Assembly (NCBI RefSeq): GCF_018853445.1
Contig: NZ_JABELD010000075.1
Coordinates: 1 to 52,320, forward strand
Direction of reading: 5' to 3'
DNA from: Acidithiobacillus concretivorus
GTDB taxonomy: Bacteria > Pseudomonadota > Gammaproteobacteria > Acidithiobacillales > Acidithiobacillaceae
DNA length: 52,320 bases
This document shows, piece after piece, positions 41,579 to 50,757 of this stretch; positions within the stretch are counted from its first letter, which is position 1, and each line of letters begins with the position of its first letter. The translations under genes were made by a program, and so were the position numbers. The notes below the pieces were generated by a model, which was not told the origin of the DNA, did no database searches, and saw only the letters and a program-made list of their open reading frames with translations.

Positions 41579-42325
41579 ATGGCAGTTTATGAGCATCCCC
41601 TCCATGAGCGCGCCCGATTGTTGTTGCGCATGGAGAGCGTTTTTGCGCAGGTGCAGCGCATTCATGAGGGAGATTTGCGTCAGGCATTGCGTCCATATAA
41701 TGAACTGCTGGATTTTTGCAGTCGACCTGAGTTGCGCCTGGATTTGATTCTGGAACTGGAGCGACTTGGGCAAAGCCTCAGCATCTGGTCCCAAAGTCCC
41801 GAGGTGGATGAGCGGCCCCTACAGGTCTGGCAGTTTCGCATCAATCAGCAACTCAAATTACTGCGCGAACATCGGGAAGCTTTTGGAGAGTTATTACGAC
41901 ATCAGGAAATCATTCAGCTGGCGCGGGGTCGTATGGGTGTTGCTGGTGGTTTGGCAGACTGCGACTTACCCTTGTTGGCTTTTTGGAGTCAGCAGGCCCC
42001 GGAACGCGCGAAAATGCTGCTTGGTGGCTGGGAGAAAGGGTTGGAATTATTGCAGCATAGTGTGGATTTGATTCTGGCTTTGCTGCGGGATTCCTGCGCA
42101 TGGTCACTCGTGGATGCTCAGGAAGGGCGCTATGGTTCTGCCCTTGATCCGCGTCGACCGCCCTCGTTGATCCGTCTGGAAATTGCTGATGATATGGATT
42201 GTTACCCCAAAATCAGTGGAGGTATTCATCGTTTTCACATTCAGTGGTTGCAATGGTTGGACCAGGGCGCGGGCCGCGCGATAGAATCCACCATCACCTT
42301 CAGGCTGGGTCTGAGTGCCCTGTAG
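41579..42325 (+). CDS. zapD: Cell division protein ZapD
   Basis: 248 aa. YEHPLHERARLLLRME at the start, RLDLILELERLGQSL, GRMGVAGGLADCDLP and FHIQWLQW are hallmarks of the family (formerly YacF). ZapD bundles FtsZ filaments at midcell; its target gene, ftsZ, ends this window. There is no membrane segment. It lies 95 bases after coaE with GGACAGGC before the ATG, so a separate promoter is possible. Confidence 0.93.
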   Translation: MAVYEHPLHERARLLLRMESVFAQVQRIHEGDLRQALRPYNELLDFCSRPELRLDLILELERLGQSLSIWSQSPEVDERPLQVWQFRINQQLKLLREHREAFGELLRHQEIIQLARGRMGVAGGLADCDLPLLAFWSQQAPERAKMLLGGWEKGLELLQHSVDLILALLRDSCAWSLVDAQEGRYGSALDPRRPPSLIRLEIADDMDCYPKISGGIHRFHIQWLQWLDQGAGRAIESTITFRLGLSAL

Positions 42326-42359
42326 ACAAATTTTCATTGCTTAATTAAAGGATCGGCGC

Positions 42360-43364
42360 ATGCATATTGGGACTACCCTGACACAATTCATTACGGAAGA
42401 AACACGACGGCATCCACAGGCCTCAGGAGACTTTGCTGCACTTTTGAATGATCTGGCAGTTTCCTGCAAGTTTATCGGTGCACAGGTTTATCGGGGTGCC
42501 CTGGTAGGTGCCCTGGGAAGTGCCGGGACTGACAATGTCCAGGGCGAAGTACAGAAAAAGCTCGATATTATTTCCAACGATGCCATTTTGCACGCCATGG
42601 ACTGGACCGGACATCTCGCCGGTATGGCTTCCGAGGAAATGGATGATCCTTATTCCATCCCCAATAGTGTTCCCAGAGGTAAATACCTGCTTCTTTTTGA
42701 TCCTCTGGATGGTTCCAGCAACACGGACGTTGGGATCAGCGTCGGAACGATTTTCAGCATTCTCAAAGCGCCCGTTGCGGGACGGGATGCCAGTATGAAA
42801 GATTTCCTGCAGCCGGGTGTGGAGCAGGTGTGTGCCGGTTATGCCCTGTATGGGTCCAGTAACATGCTGGTTTACAGTACGGGGCATGGTGTCAATGGCT
42901 TCACTCTGGACCCGTCCATCGGCGAATACATGCTTACCCACAAGCAAATGACCATTCCGGAAGACACCAGTGAATATGCCATCAACATGAGTAATCATCG
43001 GCACTGGCAGAAACCGGTACAACGCTATATTGATGAGCTGAACCAGGGTACAGAAGGTCCGCGTGGGCGGAATTTCAATATGCGCTGGGTGGGTTCCATG
43101 GTGGCGGATGTTCACCGCATTCTTTGCCGGGGCGGAATTTTTCTGTATCCCTTTGATCAGAAAGACCCCAAAAAGCCCGGCAAACTCAGGTTGTTGTATG
43201 AAGCCAATCCCATGTCTTATCTGGTGGAGCAGGCGGGTGGTGCAGCAAGTACCGGGACTGCACGGATTCTGGAAATACAGCCGGAGGGGCTACATCAGCG
43301 CGTTCCCGTCATCCTGGGCGCGAAAAATGAAGTAGAACGGGTGCTCGGTTACCATCAGCACTGA
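42360..43364 (+). CDS. fbp: Fructose-1,6-bisphosphatase class I
   Basis: 334 aa. It splits phosphate from fructose 1,6-bisphosphate for gluconeogenesis, and for the Calvin cycle in autotrophs. The signature [20 protein letters not shown] (core DPLDGSSN) binds metal and phosphate; also [28 protein letters not shown] and [20 protein letters not shown] precedes the ATG only weakly. It lies 34 bases after zapD and ends at a strong terminator. No Rubisco gene is in the window. Confidence 0.96.
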   Translation: MHIGTTLTQFITEETRRHPQASGDFAALLNDLAVSCKFIGAQVYRGALVGALGSAGTDNVQGEVQKKLDIISNDAILHAMDWTGHLAGMASEEMDDPYSIPNSVPRGKYLLLFDPLDGSSNTDVGISVGTIFSILKAPVAGRDASMKDFLQPGVEQVCAGYALYGSSNMLVYSTGHGVNGFTLDPSIGEYMLTHKQMTIPEDTSEYAINMSNHRHWQKPVQRYIDELNQGTEGPRGRNFNMRWVGSMVADVHRILCRGGIFLYPFDQKDPKKPGKLRLLYEANPMSYLVEQAGGAASTGTARILEIQPEGLHQRVPVILGAKNEVERVLGYHQH

Positions 43365-43382
43365 TTTTTTCAGTAGAACTGA

Positions 43383-43412
43383 AAAAGCTCCCGATTTTGG
43401 TCGGGAGCTTTT
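43383..43412. terminator. Bidirectional terminator between fbp and the TraT-like gene
   Basis: AAAAGCTCCCGA (43383-43394) pairs perfectly with TCGGGAGCTTTT (43401-43412), loop TTTTGG. The A- and T-runs let it act on both convergent transcripts. Confidence 0.92.
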
Positions 43413-43452
43413 CTGCAAGTAGTCTGGAGAATTCCGGACTTAAACTGACGGC

Positions 43453-44199
43453 TTAAAGAATGCCGGACAGGCTGTGCACTAATTGACCCTGCAATGCGGG
43501 AACGGCGTCTTTGAAATCCAGATTGACCTTGTTGGCTGTGGAAACAACACGGGTCCGGTAATACATCCAATGGTTGGTACCACTGATCTGCTGGGTGGTC
43601 GTGCTGCTGGTACCCTGCTGCAAGCTCGAATTGGTCTGCTGGTTGACGGCCTGCTTGCTGCGTTCTGCCACCTGAACGTCAGTGATCATCGCGTAGGTCA
43701 CATCCTTGACGAGGGAGTTGGCAATGAGCCCAATTCCTTCACCAACCAGTGCTCCCGCACCTGCGCCAGTCCAGCTTTGGCCAATGACTGCTCCGGCGGC
43801 GGCCCCAAAAGCAGCACCACCAAAACCGTTGGTTAATGATTTTTGAGCGGCGGCTTCGGACATTTTGCCAACAGATAACACGTTAATCTGCAGCATATAA
43901 TGTGCCTGATTGTAAGGAACGATGCGGTATCCCTGGTTAGTCAGGTTGGCATCAATTTCCTGTTCCAAAGCAGCAACGTTCAGGGTTTTATCTGAGGTGT
44001 TCTTAAATTGTACATAAACGGTCTGTTCGGAAGGCGGAACCGGGTTCAGGAAAATGGTGTTAGACATTTTGGTCTGAACACTCAGATCTTTATGTTCCAG
44101 CGCAACCTGGGTAGCGGCACAACCGGAAAGCGCGATGGCACTGGCAGCGGCGATGGTGTAAGTAACAAGCCGAAGTTGTTGACGCGCGGCTAACTGCAT
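43453..44199 (-). CDS. TraT-like outer-membrane lipoprotein
   Basis: 248 aa. Signal peptide with lipobox LSGC (then AATQ). The mature part follows TraT along its whole length: LSVQTKMSNTIFLNPV, YVQFKNTSDKTL, a Gly/Ala-rich membrane-seeking stretch (FGGAAFGAAAGAVIG, GAGAGALVGEGIG), DVTYAMITDVQVAERSK, and RVVSTANKVNLDF. On F-like plasmids TraT blocks surface contact and gives serum resistance. Here it stands in an ordinary chromosomal setting with no transfer genes, so a general envelope role is likely. Confidence 0.9.
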   Translation of the reverse strand: MQLAARQQLRLVTYTIAAASAIALSGCAATQVALEHKDLSVQTKMSNTIFLNPVPPSEQTVYVQFKNTSDKTLNVAALEQEIDANLTNQGYRIVPYNQAHYMLQINVLSVGKMSEAAAQKSLTNGFGGAAFGAAAGAVIGQSWTGAGAGALVGEGIGLIANSLVKDVTYAMITDVQVAERSKQAVNQQTNSSLQQGTSSTTTQQISGTNHWMYYRTRVVSTANKVNLDFKDAVPALQGQLVHSLSGIL

Positions 44200-44422
44200 G
44201 AGTTCCTCCGAACGTGAGTTATAAACCCCAACATGGGGATGATCGTAAAGCGCATATTATGGTTTCTATTTTAGAGATTACTGTAAAGGAGGCAAGAAGT
44301 ATTTACCATTCATATTTTAAACTGATGTCTTTTTACGGGTAAGAAGGCATATAAATTTAGAATTAAAAAATTTTGATAGATGGAAAATATTTAGCCTCGA
44401 AAAAATTGATGCTTGAAATAGC
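44200..44422. other. AT-rich intergenic region, no gene seen
   Basis: The gap between the TraT-like gene and sspB is markedly AT-rich compared with its surroundings and holds no credible frame. A small hairpin (CCCCA-aca-TGGGG, 44226-44238) lies in the presumed leader of the TraT-like gene. A GGAGG at 44288 has no start codon in reach. Confidence 0.5.
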
Positions 44423-44450
44423 TTGAAGATTCTAGAAATTCGGCTATAAA
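44423..44450 (+). promoter_or_regulatory. Sigma-70 type promoter of sspB
   Basis: TTGAAG (44423-44428), spacer 16, TATAAA (44445-44450), predicted start near 44457, about 54 bases before the TTG start codon of sspB. The -10 is a 5 of 6 match and the -35 a 4 of 6 match. Confidence 0.6.
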
Positions 44451-44510
44451 TTCTCTAGAGTCTCATCTGGAAGATGGTCATCCAGACCCGGAGTGAATGG
44501 AGAATGCAAC

Positions 44511-44930
44511 TTGTTGCCTGAAAGTGCCAAGCCTTATCTGCTGAATAGTGTTTATCAATGGTGTGTTGACCAGGGTTATACGCCCTATATTCTGGTGGTG
44601 GTTGCCTATCCGGGGGTGGCGGTTCCCAGCGGTTATGAAAAGGACGGGCGCATGATTCTGGATATTTCCCCGAATGCGTGCCACAACCTCAATATGGCCG
44701 ATGGTTGGATCAGCTTCAACGCCCGCTTTGGTGGTGTGGCGCGGACGGTAGATGTGCCTATGGCGGCCGTGGCGGCTATTTATGCTGCAGAAACCCAAGA
44801 GGGTATGGGTTTTGCGGAGCCAGAGCTTCCTGATGCTCCGCCGCCAGGAGCCGAGCCCGAAGATCGTGTAGCGCGTGCTGCTGATGCTCAGGAAAAACCG
44901 GAGAAGCCTTCATTGCGGGTCATCAAATGA
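44511..44930 (+). CDS. sspB: ClpXP protease specificity-enhancing factor SspB
   Basis: 139 aa from TTG 44511, with GGAGAA 6 bases ahead. GTG 44493 would add six residues. SspB hands ssrA-tagged peptides to ClpXP. KPYLLNSVYQWCVDQGYTPYI (landmark PYLLNSVYQW), DGRMILDISPNA and ISFNARFGG match the dimerising peptide-binding domain. After about residue 100 comes a Pro/Glu/Ala-rich linker and a short terminal motif (PSLRVIK) that docks on ClpX. In enterobacteria sspA lies upstream; here it does not. Confidence 0.92.
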   Translation: MLPESAKPYLLNSVYQWCVDQGYTPYILVVVAYPGVAVPSGYEKDGRMILDISPNACHNLNMADGWISFNARFGGVARTVDVPMAAVAAIYAAETQEGMGFAEPELPDAPPPGAEPEDRVARAADAQEKPEKPSLRVIK

Positions 44931-45607
44931 AAATTCAGGCGGGTTTCTGTGGCCTGCTGTTGCTCCTGTGTGGAGGGGCTGCCGAGGCAAATATATACGC
45001 CTATACAGATAGCCATGGCGTCGTGCATCTGACCAATGTTCCGGCTGGAAACAGCGCGTATCACATGGTCATGCGTACACCGAAAATGCCGGTAGCTACT
45101 GCTCGCGCCGACTTTAACCTGGTAGCCAAACAGCAATATCAGTCGCTGATTCAAGCGGCAGCCAGTCATTACGGAGTGAGTCCTGCTTTGGTAAATGCCG
45201 TGATTTCTGCTGAATCCGGTTATAACGCCGGTGCGGTTTCGCCCAAGGGAGCCATTGGTCTGATGCAATTAATTCCGGCTACAGCGGCGCGTTTTGGGGT
45301 TTCCAACTCCTTCAGTCCGGCAGAAAACATCAATGGTGGTACGGCTTATCTGGCTCACCTGCTGCGAAAGTTCAGCGGCGATCTGAAACTGGCGGTAGCC
45401 GCCTATAATGCCGGTTCCAGTGCGGTTATTCATGCGGGTTATCAGATTCCACCTTTTGCTGAAACCCAGGCCTATGTACCTCGGGTGTTGGCTTATTACC
45501 AGCGCTATCTCAATGGCAGCAGTTCAGGCCCAAGCCTGGGTGCCATAGGTCATGTTCCCACTCCGGTTTCAGCTTCTCCGCAGCTTATTCAGGTGTCCAG
45601 TCCGTAG
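44927..45607 (+). CDS. Lytic transglycosylase (SLT family) with DUF4124 domain
   Basis: 226 aa with a signal peptide (about 1-21). An N-terminal DUF4124-like segment (NIYAYTDSHGVVHLTNVP) precedes the Slt goose-lysozyme-like domain: catalytic Glu in VISAESGYN, SPKGAIGLMQLIPATAARFG (landmark GLMQLIPATA), NINGGTAYLAHLL and AVAAYNAGSSAV. It cleaves peptidoglycan to anhydro products, which AnmK (gene at 33080) could help recycle. The ATG overlaps the sspB stop by 4 bases. The 3' end overlaps fis by 19 bases. Confidence 0.94.
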   Translation: MKIQAGFCGLLLLLCGGAAEANIYAYTDSHGVVHLTNVPAGNSAYHMVMRTPKMPVATARADFNLVAKQQYQSLIQAAASHYGVSPALVNAVISAESGYNAGAVSPKGAIGLMQLIPATAARFGVSNSFSPAENINGGTAYLAHLLRKFSGDLKLAVAAYNAGSSAVIHAGYQIPPFAETQAYVPRVLAYYQRYLNGSSSGPSLGAIGHVPTPVSASPQLIQVSSP

Positions 45608-45831
45608 TTTTGGAGTTTTTTTCGCAAGGTGTTGCGATTGATACCCAGCCATTGGGCAGCCGTACCCCGTTGACCATCACATTTCTTTAGCGTGTGTTTG
45701 AGCAGGGCACATTCCACTTGTTCAATCACCTGAGTATGCAGATTGTTTGGCGTTTCGCCTTGCAGGTCGTCCAGATAACGATCGACGATCATGACCACGC
45801 AGTCACTGAGAGTCATCCATTCTGTTGCCAT
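45589..45831 (-). CDS. fis: DNA-binding protein Fis
   Basis: 80 aa, shorter than E. coli Fis (98) but usual for beta-type relatives. The N-terminal helices LHTQVIEQVECALLKHTLKKC lead to the helix-turn-helix GQRGTAAQWLGINRNTLRKKLQNYGL (landmarks GTAAQWLGINRNTLRKKL). It bends DNA and controls rRNA and growth-linked genes. It closes the leftward accB-accC-prmA-DUF3426-fis set. Confidence 0.94.
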   Translation of the reverse strand: MATEWMTLSDCVVMIVDRYLDDLQGETPNNLHTQVIEQVECALLKHTLKKCDGQRGTAAQWLGINRNTLRKKLQNYGLDT

Positions 45832-45842
45832 GATTTTGCTCC

Positions 45843-46475
45843 TCAGGGTTGACTGAGAAGAGTGACCTGATAGCCTGCAGCGGCAATCAGTTTGGGACTC
45901 TTGATGGAGAACTGAACGGGTGTATGGGATAAAAATCCGGAGATGGTCTCTTCTGGCTTTGCCAGATATTCTTTGGGCGTGAATTGCAGATGGGCAATGG
46001 GTGCGCCGTAAACATTACTCAGCGTGACCTGGATGACCGGGTATGCCTGCACGTGCCCCGCCAGATTCTCTATTTTTCCGGTAATTTCAGCCAAGTGATT
46101 ATCCAGCGCAGTGACATGGCTATCGACAATACGCATTGCCTTATTGGGTCCGGGCCAGGCAATCTGTGTACCTAATGTGTTGGCACTCTGGATCATGGCA
46201 CGGCGGATGGGCGCACTATTAGCTGCGTAACTATAAATGCCGGTTGACCAGAGGATTTGACCAATCAGCGCCAAGACCAACAGGAAAATAATCAACAGGA
46301 GTAAATAGCGGCCCAGACGTTGCCCCAGATGAGCACCTGCAGTGCCGGTTTCGTTGTCCAGGTCCACCTGGAACACCTGCTGGCAGACGCCACACTTGAC
46401 CTGATAATGATGTTTTTGCAGGGCGTTATGATCAACGCTAAAAGTAGACTCGCAACGCGGGCAGGTTATTTCCAT
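45843..46475 (-). CDS. Zinc-ribbon and DUF3426 membrane protein
   Basis: 210 aa. N-terminal MJ0042-type zinc ribbon with CPRC and CGVC pairs (residues 5-31), one membrane helix (about 58-80; YLLLLIIFLLVLALIGQIL), and a DUF3426 domain (about 115-210; YPVIQVTLSNVYGAPIAHLQFTPKEYL, landmark VTLSNVYGAPIA). It is often found between prmA and fis in beta/gamma genomes. Function unknown; the topology suggests a cytoplasmic metal-binding head and a periplasmic beta domain. Confidence 0.88.
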   Translation of the reverse strand: MEITCPRCESTFSVDHNALQKHHYQVKCGVCQQVFQVDLDNETGTAGAHLGQRLGRYLLLLIIFLLVLALIGQILWSTGIYSYAANSAPIRRAMIQSANTLGTQIAWPGPNKAMRIVDSHVTALDNHLAEITGKIENLAGHVQAYPVIQVTLSNVYGAPIAHLQFTPKEYLAKPEETISGFLSHTPVQFSIKSPKLIAAAGYQVTLLSQP

Positions 46476-46478
46476 GGT

Positions 46479-47357
46479 TCAGTCTCCGGATTTTCGCTGG
46501 CCATACAGCAAGGACCAGTCTTCTTCATGTTGCGGGGCGGCTAAATTAAAATAGGGTGCGTAGGCATTTTGAATGTCGGTTTCCTGGCTGTGGAGAATGC
46601 CGGAGAGGGCAATCCATCCTCCCGGCCTGGTCAATGCAGCCAATGTGGGGGCAAGACTGAGCAGGGGGCCGGCCAGAATATTCGCAACCAGAATATCTGC
46701 CAGGGGCGTTGGTGTTGCTTCAGGCAGGGACAGTCGCAGTCGCTCCGCGACACCATTGCGTTGGGCGTTGTCCATGGCCACTTGCAGCGCATTAGGGTCG
46801 GTGTCGATCCCATAAGCTTCTTTTGCACCCAAAAGCAAAGCAGCAATAGCGAGAATACCCGAGCCGCAGCCATAATCCACAATGTACTCGTTTCCTTGAA
46901 TGTGGCTTTCCAGAAAGTGCAGGCAGCGCGAAGTGGTAGGATGCGCCCCGGTACCAAAGGCCTGACCGGGGTCGAGGTGCAGTTCATAGCGGGCATCTTG
47001 TGGCGCGTGATCCCAGCTGGGAACCACCCAGAGCTTTCCAAACTGACGGGCCGGAAATTGTGCCTGGGTACTGGATACCCAATCCTGATCTTCTAAAGCC
47101 TGGACAGAGGCCCCATGGTTTTGCCAACCAGCCATGTTTATTAACGCATGAATGCTGGCTTCGTTGTGGTTTTGGGCAGCAAAAAGCGCCTGACACTGAC
47201 TTTTCTGCCAGAGCTCTCCTTCAATAAAAAGCGCTTCGCTGGTATCCAGCTCCATAAAAGTGATGGCGTCAGCACCTGCCTCCAGCAATTGTGTCTCCAC
47301 CTTTGCGGCAGAGTCGGCCGGAACCTGAAGGCTCAGTTGCCACCATGCAATATTCAT
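46479..47357 (-). CDS. prmA: Ribosomal protein L11 methyltransferase PrmA
   Basis: 292 aa. The N-terminal L11-binding domain ([17 protein letters not shown]) is followed by a methyltransferase core: [19 protein letters not shown] (landmark FGTGAHPTT), [23 protein letters not shown] and the catalytic [12 protein letters not shown]. It trimethylates L11 at several sites. It overlaps the accC stop by 4 bases and ends 3 bases before the DUF3426 gene. Confidence 0.95.
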   Translation of the reverse strand: MNIAWWQLSLQVPADSAAKVETQLLEAGADAITFMELDTSEALFIEGELWQKSQCQALFAAQNHNEASIHALINMAGWQNHGASVQALEDQDWVSSTQAQFPARQFGKLWVVPSWDHAPQDARYELHLDPGQAFGTGAHPTTSRCLHFLESHIQGNEYIVDYGCGSGILAIAALLLGAKEAYGIDTDPNALQVAMDNAQRNGVAERLRLSLPEATPTPLADILVANILAGPLLSLAPTLAALTRPGGWIALSGILHSQETDIQNAYAPYFNLAAPQHEEDWSLLYGQRKSGD

Positions 47358-48700
47358 AGAGCGAGCAGTGCTTCCAAATAATGGATATTCACTTCACCAG
47401 CTGCATATTGGGCTTCTTCAAGAATACGGCGATGTAAAAGAATATTGGTCTGGATGCCTTCAATGCTGGTTTCCCGCAGGGCGCTACGCATGCGCACCTG
47501 GGCTTCTTCCCGATCATTTCCATAGGCGATGATTTTGCCGATCATGGAGTCATAGAAAGGGGGTACCCGATAACCGGCATATATATGACTGTCTACCCGA
47601 ATCCCCGGACCGCCCGGCGGGTGCCAGGCCGTGATTTGCCCGGGTGAGGGCATGAATTTTTCAGAATCTTCAGCGTTGATACGGCATTCTATGGCGTGCC
47701 CCTGTAAGCGAACATCTTCCTGGCGAATAGCTAGGGGCTTGCCTGCCGCAATCAAAATCTGCGCTTTAACAATATCCACACCAGTAATCATTTCAGTCAC
47801 TGGGTGCTCTACCTGAACGCGGGTATTCATCTCGATAAAGTAAAAGGTTTTACTGCCGGGATCGTAAAGAAACTCAATGGTTCCGGCACCGCGATAGCCC
47901 ATGTCTGAACAGGCTTTGACAACGGCTGCACCAATTTCGGCGCGTTGTTGATCGGTAATGCCTGGAGCAGGTGCTTCCTCGATGACTTTTTGGTGGCGAC
48001 GTTGCACGGAGCAGTCCCGTTCGCCGAGGTGTACGCAATGGCCGTGAGCATCGCAGAGCACCTGGAATTCAATATGGCGGGGTGTTTCCAGAAACTTTTC
48101 CATGTACAGGGTCGGGTTGCCAAAAGCCTTGCCTGCTTCTGCCCGGGTCAGGTTGGCGGCGTTGATCAAATGTGCTTCGGTGTGGACAACCCGCATGCCG
48201 CGTCCGCCACCGCCCCCGGCAGCCTTGAGAATGACTGGATAACCAATATCCTTCGCCAGTTTTTTGAGGGCATCACTGTCATCCGGTAAAGGGCCATCAG
48301 ACCCGGGAACGCAGGGGACCCCGGCTTTGATCATGGCCGCCTTGGCCGCGATTTTATCTCCCATCAGGCGAATGGTTTCGGCACGGGGACCAATAAAAGC
48401 AAAACCACTGTTTTCCACCCTTTCGGCAAAATCGGCATTTTCCGACAAAAATCCGTAGCCGGGATGAATGGCTTCTGCGTCGGTGACTTCTGCAGCAGCA
48501 ATGACCGCCGGGACATTCAAATAGCTTTGATCACTGGGAGCGGGGCCAATACAGACGGACTCGTCGGCCAGCTTGACGTGCATCAGATCACGGTCGGGTT
48601 CGGAATGTACGGCCACCGTGCGGATTCCCAGCTCACGGCAGGCACGCTGAATGCGCAGGGCAATTTCGCCCCGGTTGGCGATGAGGATTTTTTCGAACAT
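47354..48700 (-). CDS. accC: Biotin carboxylase subunit of acetyl-CoA carboxylase
   Basis: 448 aa from ATG 48700 ([16 protein letters not shown]). ATP-grasp enzyme that carboxylates the biotin of AccB at the start of fatty acid synthesis. The Gly-rich ATP loop [39 protein letters not shown] (landmark [11 protein letters not shown]), [16 protein letters not shown] and [12 protein letters not shown] are intact. It starts 1 base after the accB stop. Confidence 0.97.
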   Translation of the reverse strand: MFEKILIANRGEIALRIQRACRELGIRTVAVHSEPDRDLMHVKLADESVCIGPAPSDQSYLNVPAVIAAAEVTDAEAIHPGYGFLSENADFAERVENSGFAFIGPRAETIRLMGDKIAAKAAMIKAGVPCVPGSDGPLPDDSDALKKLAKDIGYPVILKAAGGGGGRGMRVVHTEAHLINAANLTRAEAGKAFGNPTLYMEKFLETPRHIEFQVLCDAHGHCVHLGERDCSVQRRHQKVIEEAPAPGITDQQRAEIGAAVVKACSDMGYRGAGTIEFLYDPGSKTFYFIEMNTRVQVEHPVTEMITGVDIVKAQILIAAGKPLAIRQEDVRLQGHAIECRINAEDSEKFMPSPGQITAWHPPGGPGIRVDSHIYAGYRVPPFYDSMIGKIIAYGNDREEAQVRMRSALRETSIEGIQTNILLHRRILEEAQYAAGEVNIHYLEALLAL

Positions 48701-48701
48701 A

Positions 48702-49169
48702 TCAATCCTCTGGTGCAATAATAAAGAGTGGTTCGCCGTATTCTACAGGCTGCCCATTACTGGCCAGTACCTTGATGATTTTGCCGGAGACATCCGCCTC
48801 AATTTCATTCAGCAGTTTCATGGCTTCAATAATGCAGAGTGTTTGTCCGGCCTTGACGGTGTTGCCTTCTTCAACAAAAGGCGCAGCTTCCGGCGAAGAA
48901 GCCCGATAGAAGGTGCCTACCATGGGGGACTTGATCATGTAGCCCTGGGGGACGGCTTCAGATGCTGCAGCGGGTTCAGGAGGCCGTATTACCTCTGCTG
49001 CCGGTGCTGGAAGCGGGGCTGGCTGCGTGTGATAGGTCACATTTTGTGGGGCGACGGGCGCCGCATGTCGGGTAATACGAACCTTACTTTCACCTTCCAC
49101 AACTTCAATTTCGTCAATGGCACTTTTTTCAAGTAATTCGGCAAGGCGACGAATGAATTGGATATCCAT
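48702..49169 (-). CDS. accB: Biotin carboxyl carrier protein of acetyl-CoA carboxylase
   Basis: 155 aa from ATG 49169 ([16 protein letters not shown]). The longer frame starts inside aroQ and is rejected. Helical N-terminus, a Pro/Ala-rich linker (about 40-72), and the biotinyl domain with Lys118 in [15 protein letters not shown]. It carries CO2 on biotin from AccC to the carboxyltransferase, which is not encoded here. Confidence 0.97.
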   Translation of the reverse strand: MDIQFIRRLAELLEKSAIDEIEVVEGESKVRITRHAAPVAPQNVTYHTQPAPLPAPAAEVIRPPEPAAASEAVPQGYMIKSPMVGTFYRASSPEAAPFVEEGNTVKAGQTLCIIEAMKLLNEIEADVSGKIIKVLASNGQPVEYGEPLFIIAPED

Positions 49170-49188
49170 GCTTTTCCTTATTATGCGT

Positions 49189-49647
49189 TTAGTCAGGGCG
49201 TGAAAAACGCCGGTAAATGGCTTCCAGAGCGAGGAAGTAGCCATCAGCACCCAATCCGGCGATGACCCCTTGGGCAATGTCGGAAAAGTAAGAATGCTGA
49301 CGGAAGGATTCCCGCGCATGAATGTTGGATAAATGTACCTCAATGAACGGAATCGCCACGGCGCTCAGGGCATCCCGCAGCGCCACGCTGGTGTGGGTAA
49401 ACGCAGCGGGATTGATGATGATGTTGGTGATCCCCTGGTGAGGTGCAAGCTGCACGGCATCTATCAGCTGATGCTCGGCATTACTTTGCAAACTGCTCAA
49501 GGCCCAACCCCAAGCCTTGGCCATGGCTGCCAGTTTGGCGTCTATGTCGGCCAGAGTGCTTTGGCCGTAGTGCGCCGGTTCGCGCTGACCCAAAAGGTTC
49601 AGGTTCGGTCCGTGCAGTACCAATATGTGAGGAATAGATACAGCCAT
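49189..49647 (-). CDS. aroQ: 3-dehydroquinate dehydratase type II
   Basis: 152 aa. [21 protein letters not shown] carries the active-site Tyr (landmarks GPNLNLLG and the Tyr of HYG); [20 protein letters not shown] and the substrate-binding [21 protein letters not shown] (landmark [11 protein letters not shown]) follow. It dehydrates 3-dehydroquinate; AroE (gene at 34498) acts next in the path. aroQ-accB-accC is a common gene order. Confidence 0.96.
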   Translation of the reverse strand: MAVSIPHILVLHGPNLNLLGQREPAHYGQSTLADIDAKLAAMAKAWGWALSSLQSNAEHQLIDAVQLAPHQGITNIIINPAAFTHTSVALRDALSAVAIPFIEVHLSNIHARESFRQHSYFSDIAQGVIAGLGADGYFLALEAIYRRFSRPD

Positions 49648-49829
49648 GGCTTCCGCGTAACATCAAGAATAAACTGAAGTCTGCCGCAAATGCGCGCATA
49701 AATCTAGGTCGAAGCGTTACAGGAGAGCCCCATAATTTTTCGCAGGCATCGCCCCACGCGTTGATTTGACGTAGAATACACTCAATATATGGTTCATACG
49801 GGTTGCTGGCAGGATGGTGCAGCCCAGAC

Positions 49830-49844
49830 AGGTCGCTGCGACCT
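49830..49844. promoter_or_regulatory. Candidate operator: AGGTCGC-T-GCGACCT palindrome
   Basis: A perfect 7-1-7 palindrome lies in the divergent gap between aroQ and the ferritin-like gene, 37 bases before the latter's ATG. Its single-base centre makes it more likely to be a protein-binding dyad than a hairpin. The regulator is unknown. Confidence 0.35.
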
Positions 49845-49881
49845 ATTGTGATTGACGACGCCGGAGAGAGGTGGCTTTGCC

Positions 49882-50739
49882 ATGTTATACCCTGAATTAT
49901 TTAAATCCCTGGAGGCCGCGCGTTGGAATATGGCGACAGATATTCCCTGGGATCAGTTTGATCGGAGTCTGGTGAGTGATGAGCAGCTGCGCACCATCAA
50001 GATGAATGCTGTGACCGAGTGGTCGGCGCTTCCGGCGACGGAAATGTTTTTGCGTGATAATCGCGATGATTCGGATTTTTCAGCATTCATGTCCATCTGG
50101 TTTTATGAAGAACAGAAGCACGCGCTGGTTTTGATGGAATACCTGCGCCGCTTTGCACCCGAGTATCTCCCCACAGAAGAAGAGCTGCACAAAGTGCGAT
50201 TTGAATTTGATCCTGCGCCCGCCATGGAAACCCTGATGCTCCATTTTTGTGGGGAAATTCGTTTGACGCATTGGTACAAATGCGCGGCGCAGTGGCATAG
50301 CGAGCCGGTCATTCGTTCCATTTACGAAGTGCTGTCCAAAGATGAAGCGCGGCACGCGGGCATTTATCTGAAATATATGCGCCGGGCTATTGAGCGACTG
50401 GGAGACTCGGCGCGCCTGGCTTTCGCCAAAATCGGTGTATTGATGGCCAATACCAAGACGGCAAAAGCTTTGCATCCGACCAATTTGCATGTGAATAAAG
50501 AGATGTACCCTGAAGATAGTGTCCAGAGTCACTTGCCGGATCCTGGTTGGCTGGAGCAATGGCTGGATACCCAGATTCATTTTGATGCCATCTGGGAAGG
50601 CAAGGTCATCAACGGCATTTTGCGCAATCTTTCTACTCTGCTTGAAATTCCCATCCAGAGTGCCAAGGATCTGAGTCGTTATCGTAAGGCCATGTCCAGT
50701 GCAGACCGCGAAGCATCCGGGCATATGGCCGCTGGCTGA
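49882..50739 (+). CDS. Ferritin-like diiron protein (desaturase-like family)
   Basis: 285 aa from ATG 49882 (MLYPELFKSLEAARWNM). GAGAGAGGTGG precedes it. ATG 49852 is less likely. A four-helix bundle with diiron ligands in TEWSALPATEMF, FYEEQKHALVL, CGEIRLTHWY and SKDEARHAGIYL (E, ExxH, E and ExxH type). The layout recalls acyl-ACP desaturases and related oxidases. Substrate unknown; iron- and oxygen-dependent chemistry on a lipid or stress role are both possible. Confidence 0.85.
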   Translation: MLYPELFKSLEAARWNMATDIPWDQFDRSLVSDEQLRTIKMNAVTEWSALPATEMFLRDNRDDSDFSAFMSIWFYEEQKHALVLMEYLRRFAPEYLPTEEELHKVRFEFDPAPAMETLMLHFCGEIRLTHWYKCAAQWHSEPVIRSIYEVLSKDEARHAGIYLKYMRRAIERLGDSARLAFAKIGVLMANTKTAKALHPTNLHVNKEMYPEDSVQSHLPDPGWLEQWLDTQIHFDAIWEGKVINGILRNLSTLLEIPIQSAKDLSRYRKAMSSADREASGHMAAG

Positions 50740-50757
50740 CTTCAGGTACGTTTAAGC

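Noticed and set aside
49170-49343. Longer N-terminus for AccB
   Set aside because: It would lie mostly inside aroQ in another frame and has no likeness to carrier proteins. MDIQFIRR is the usual start.
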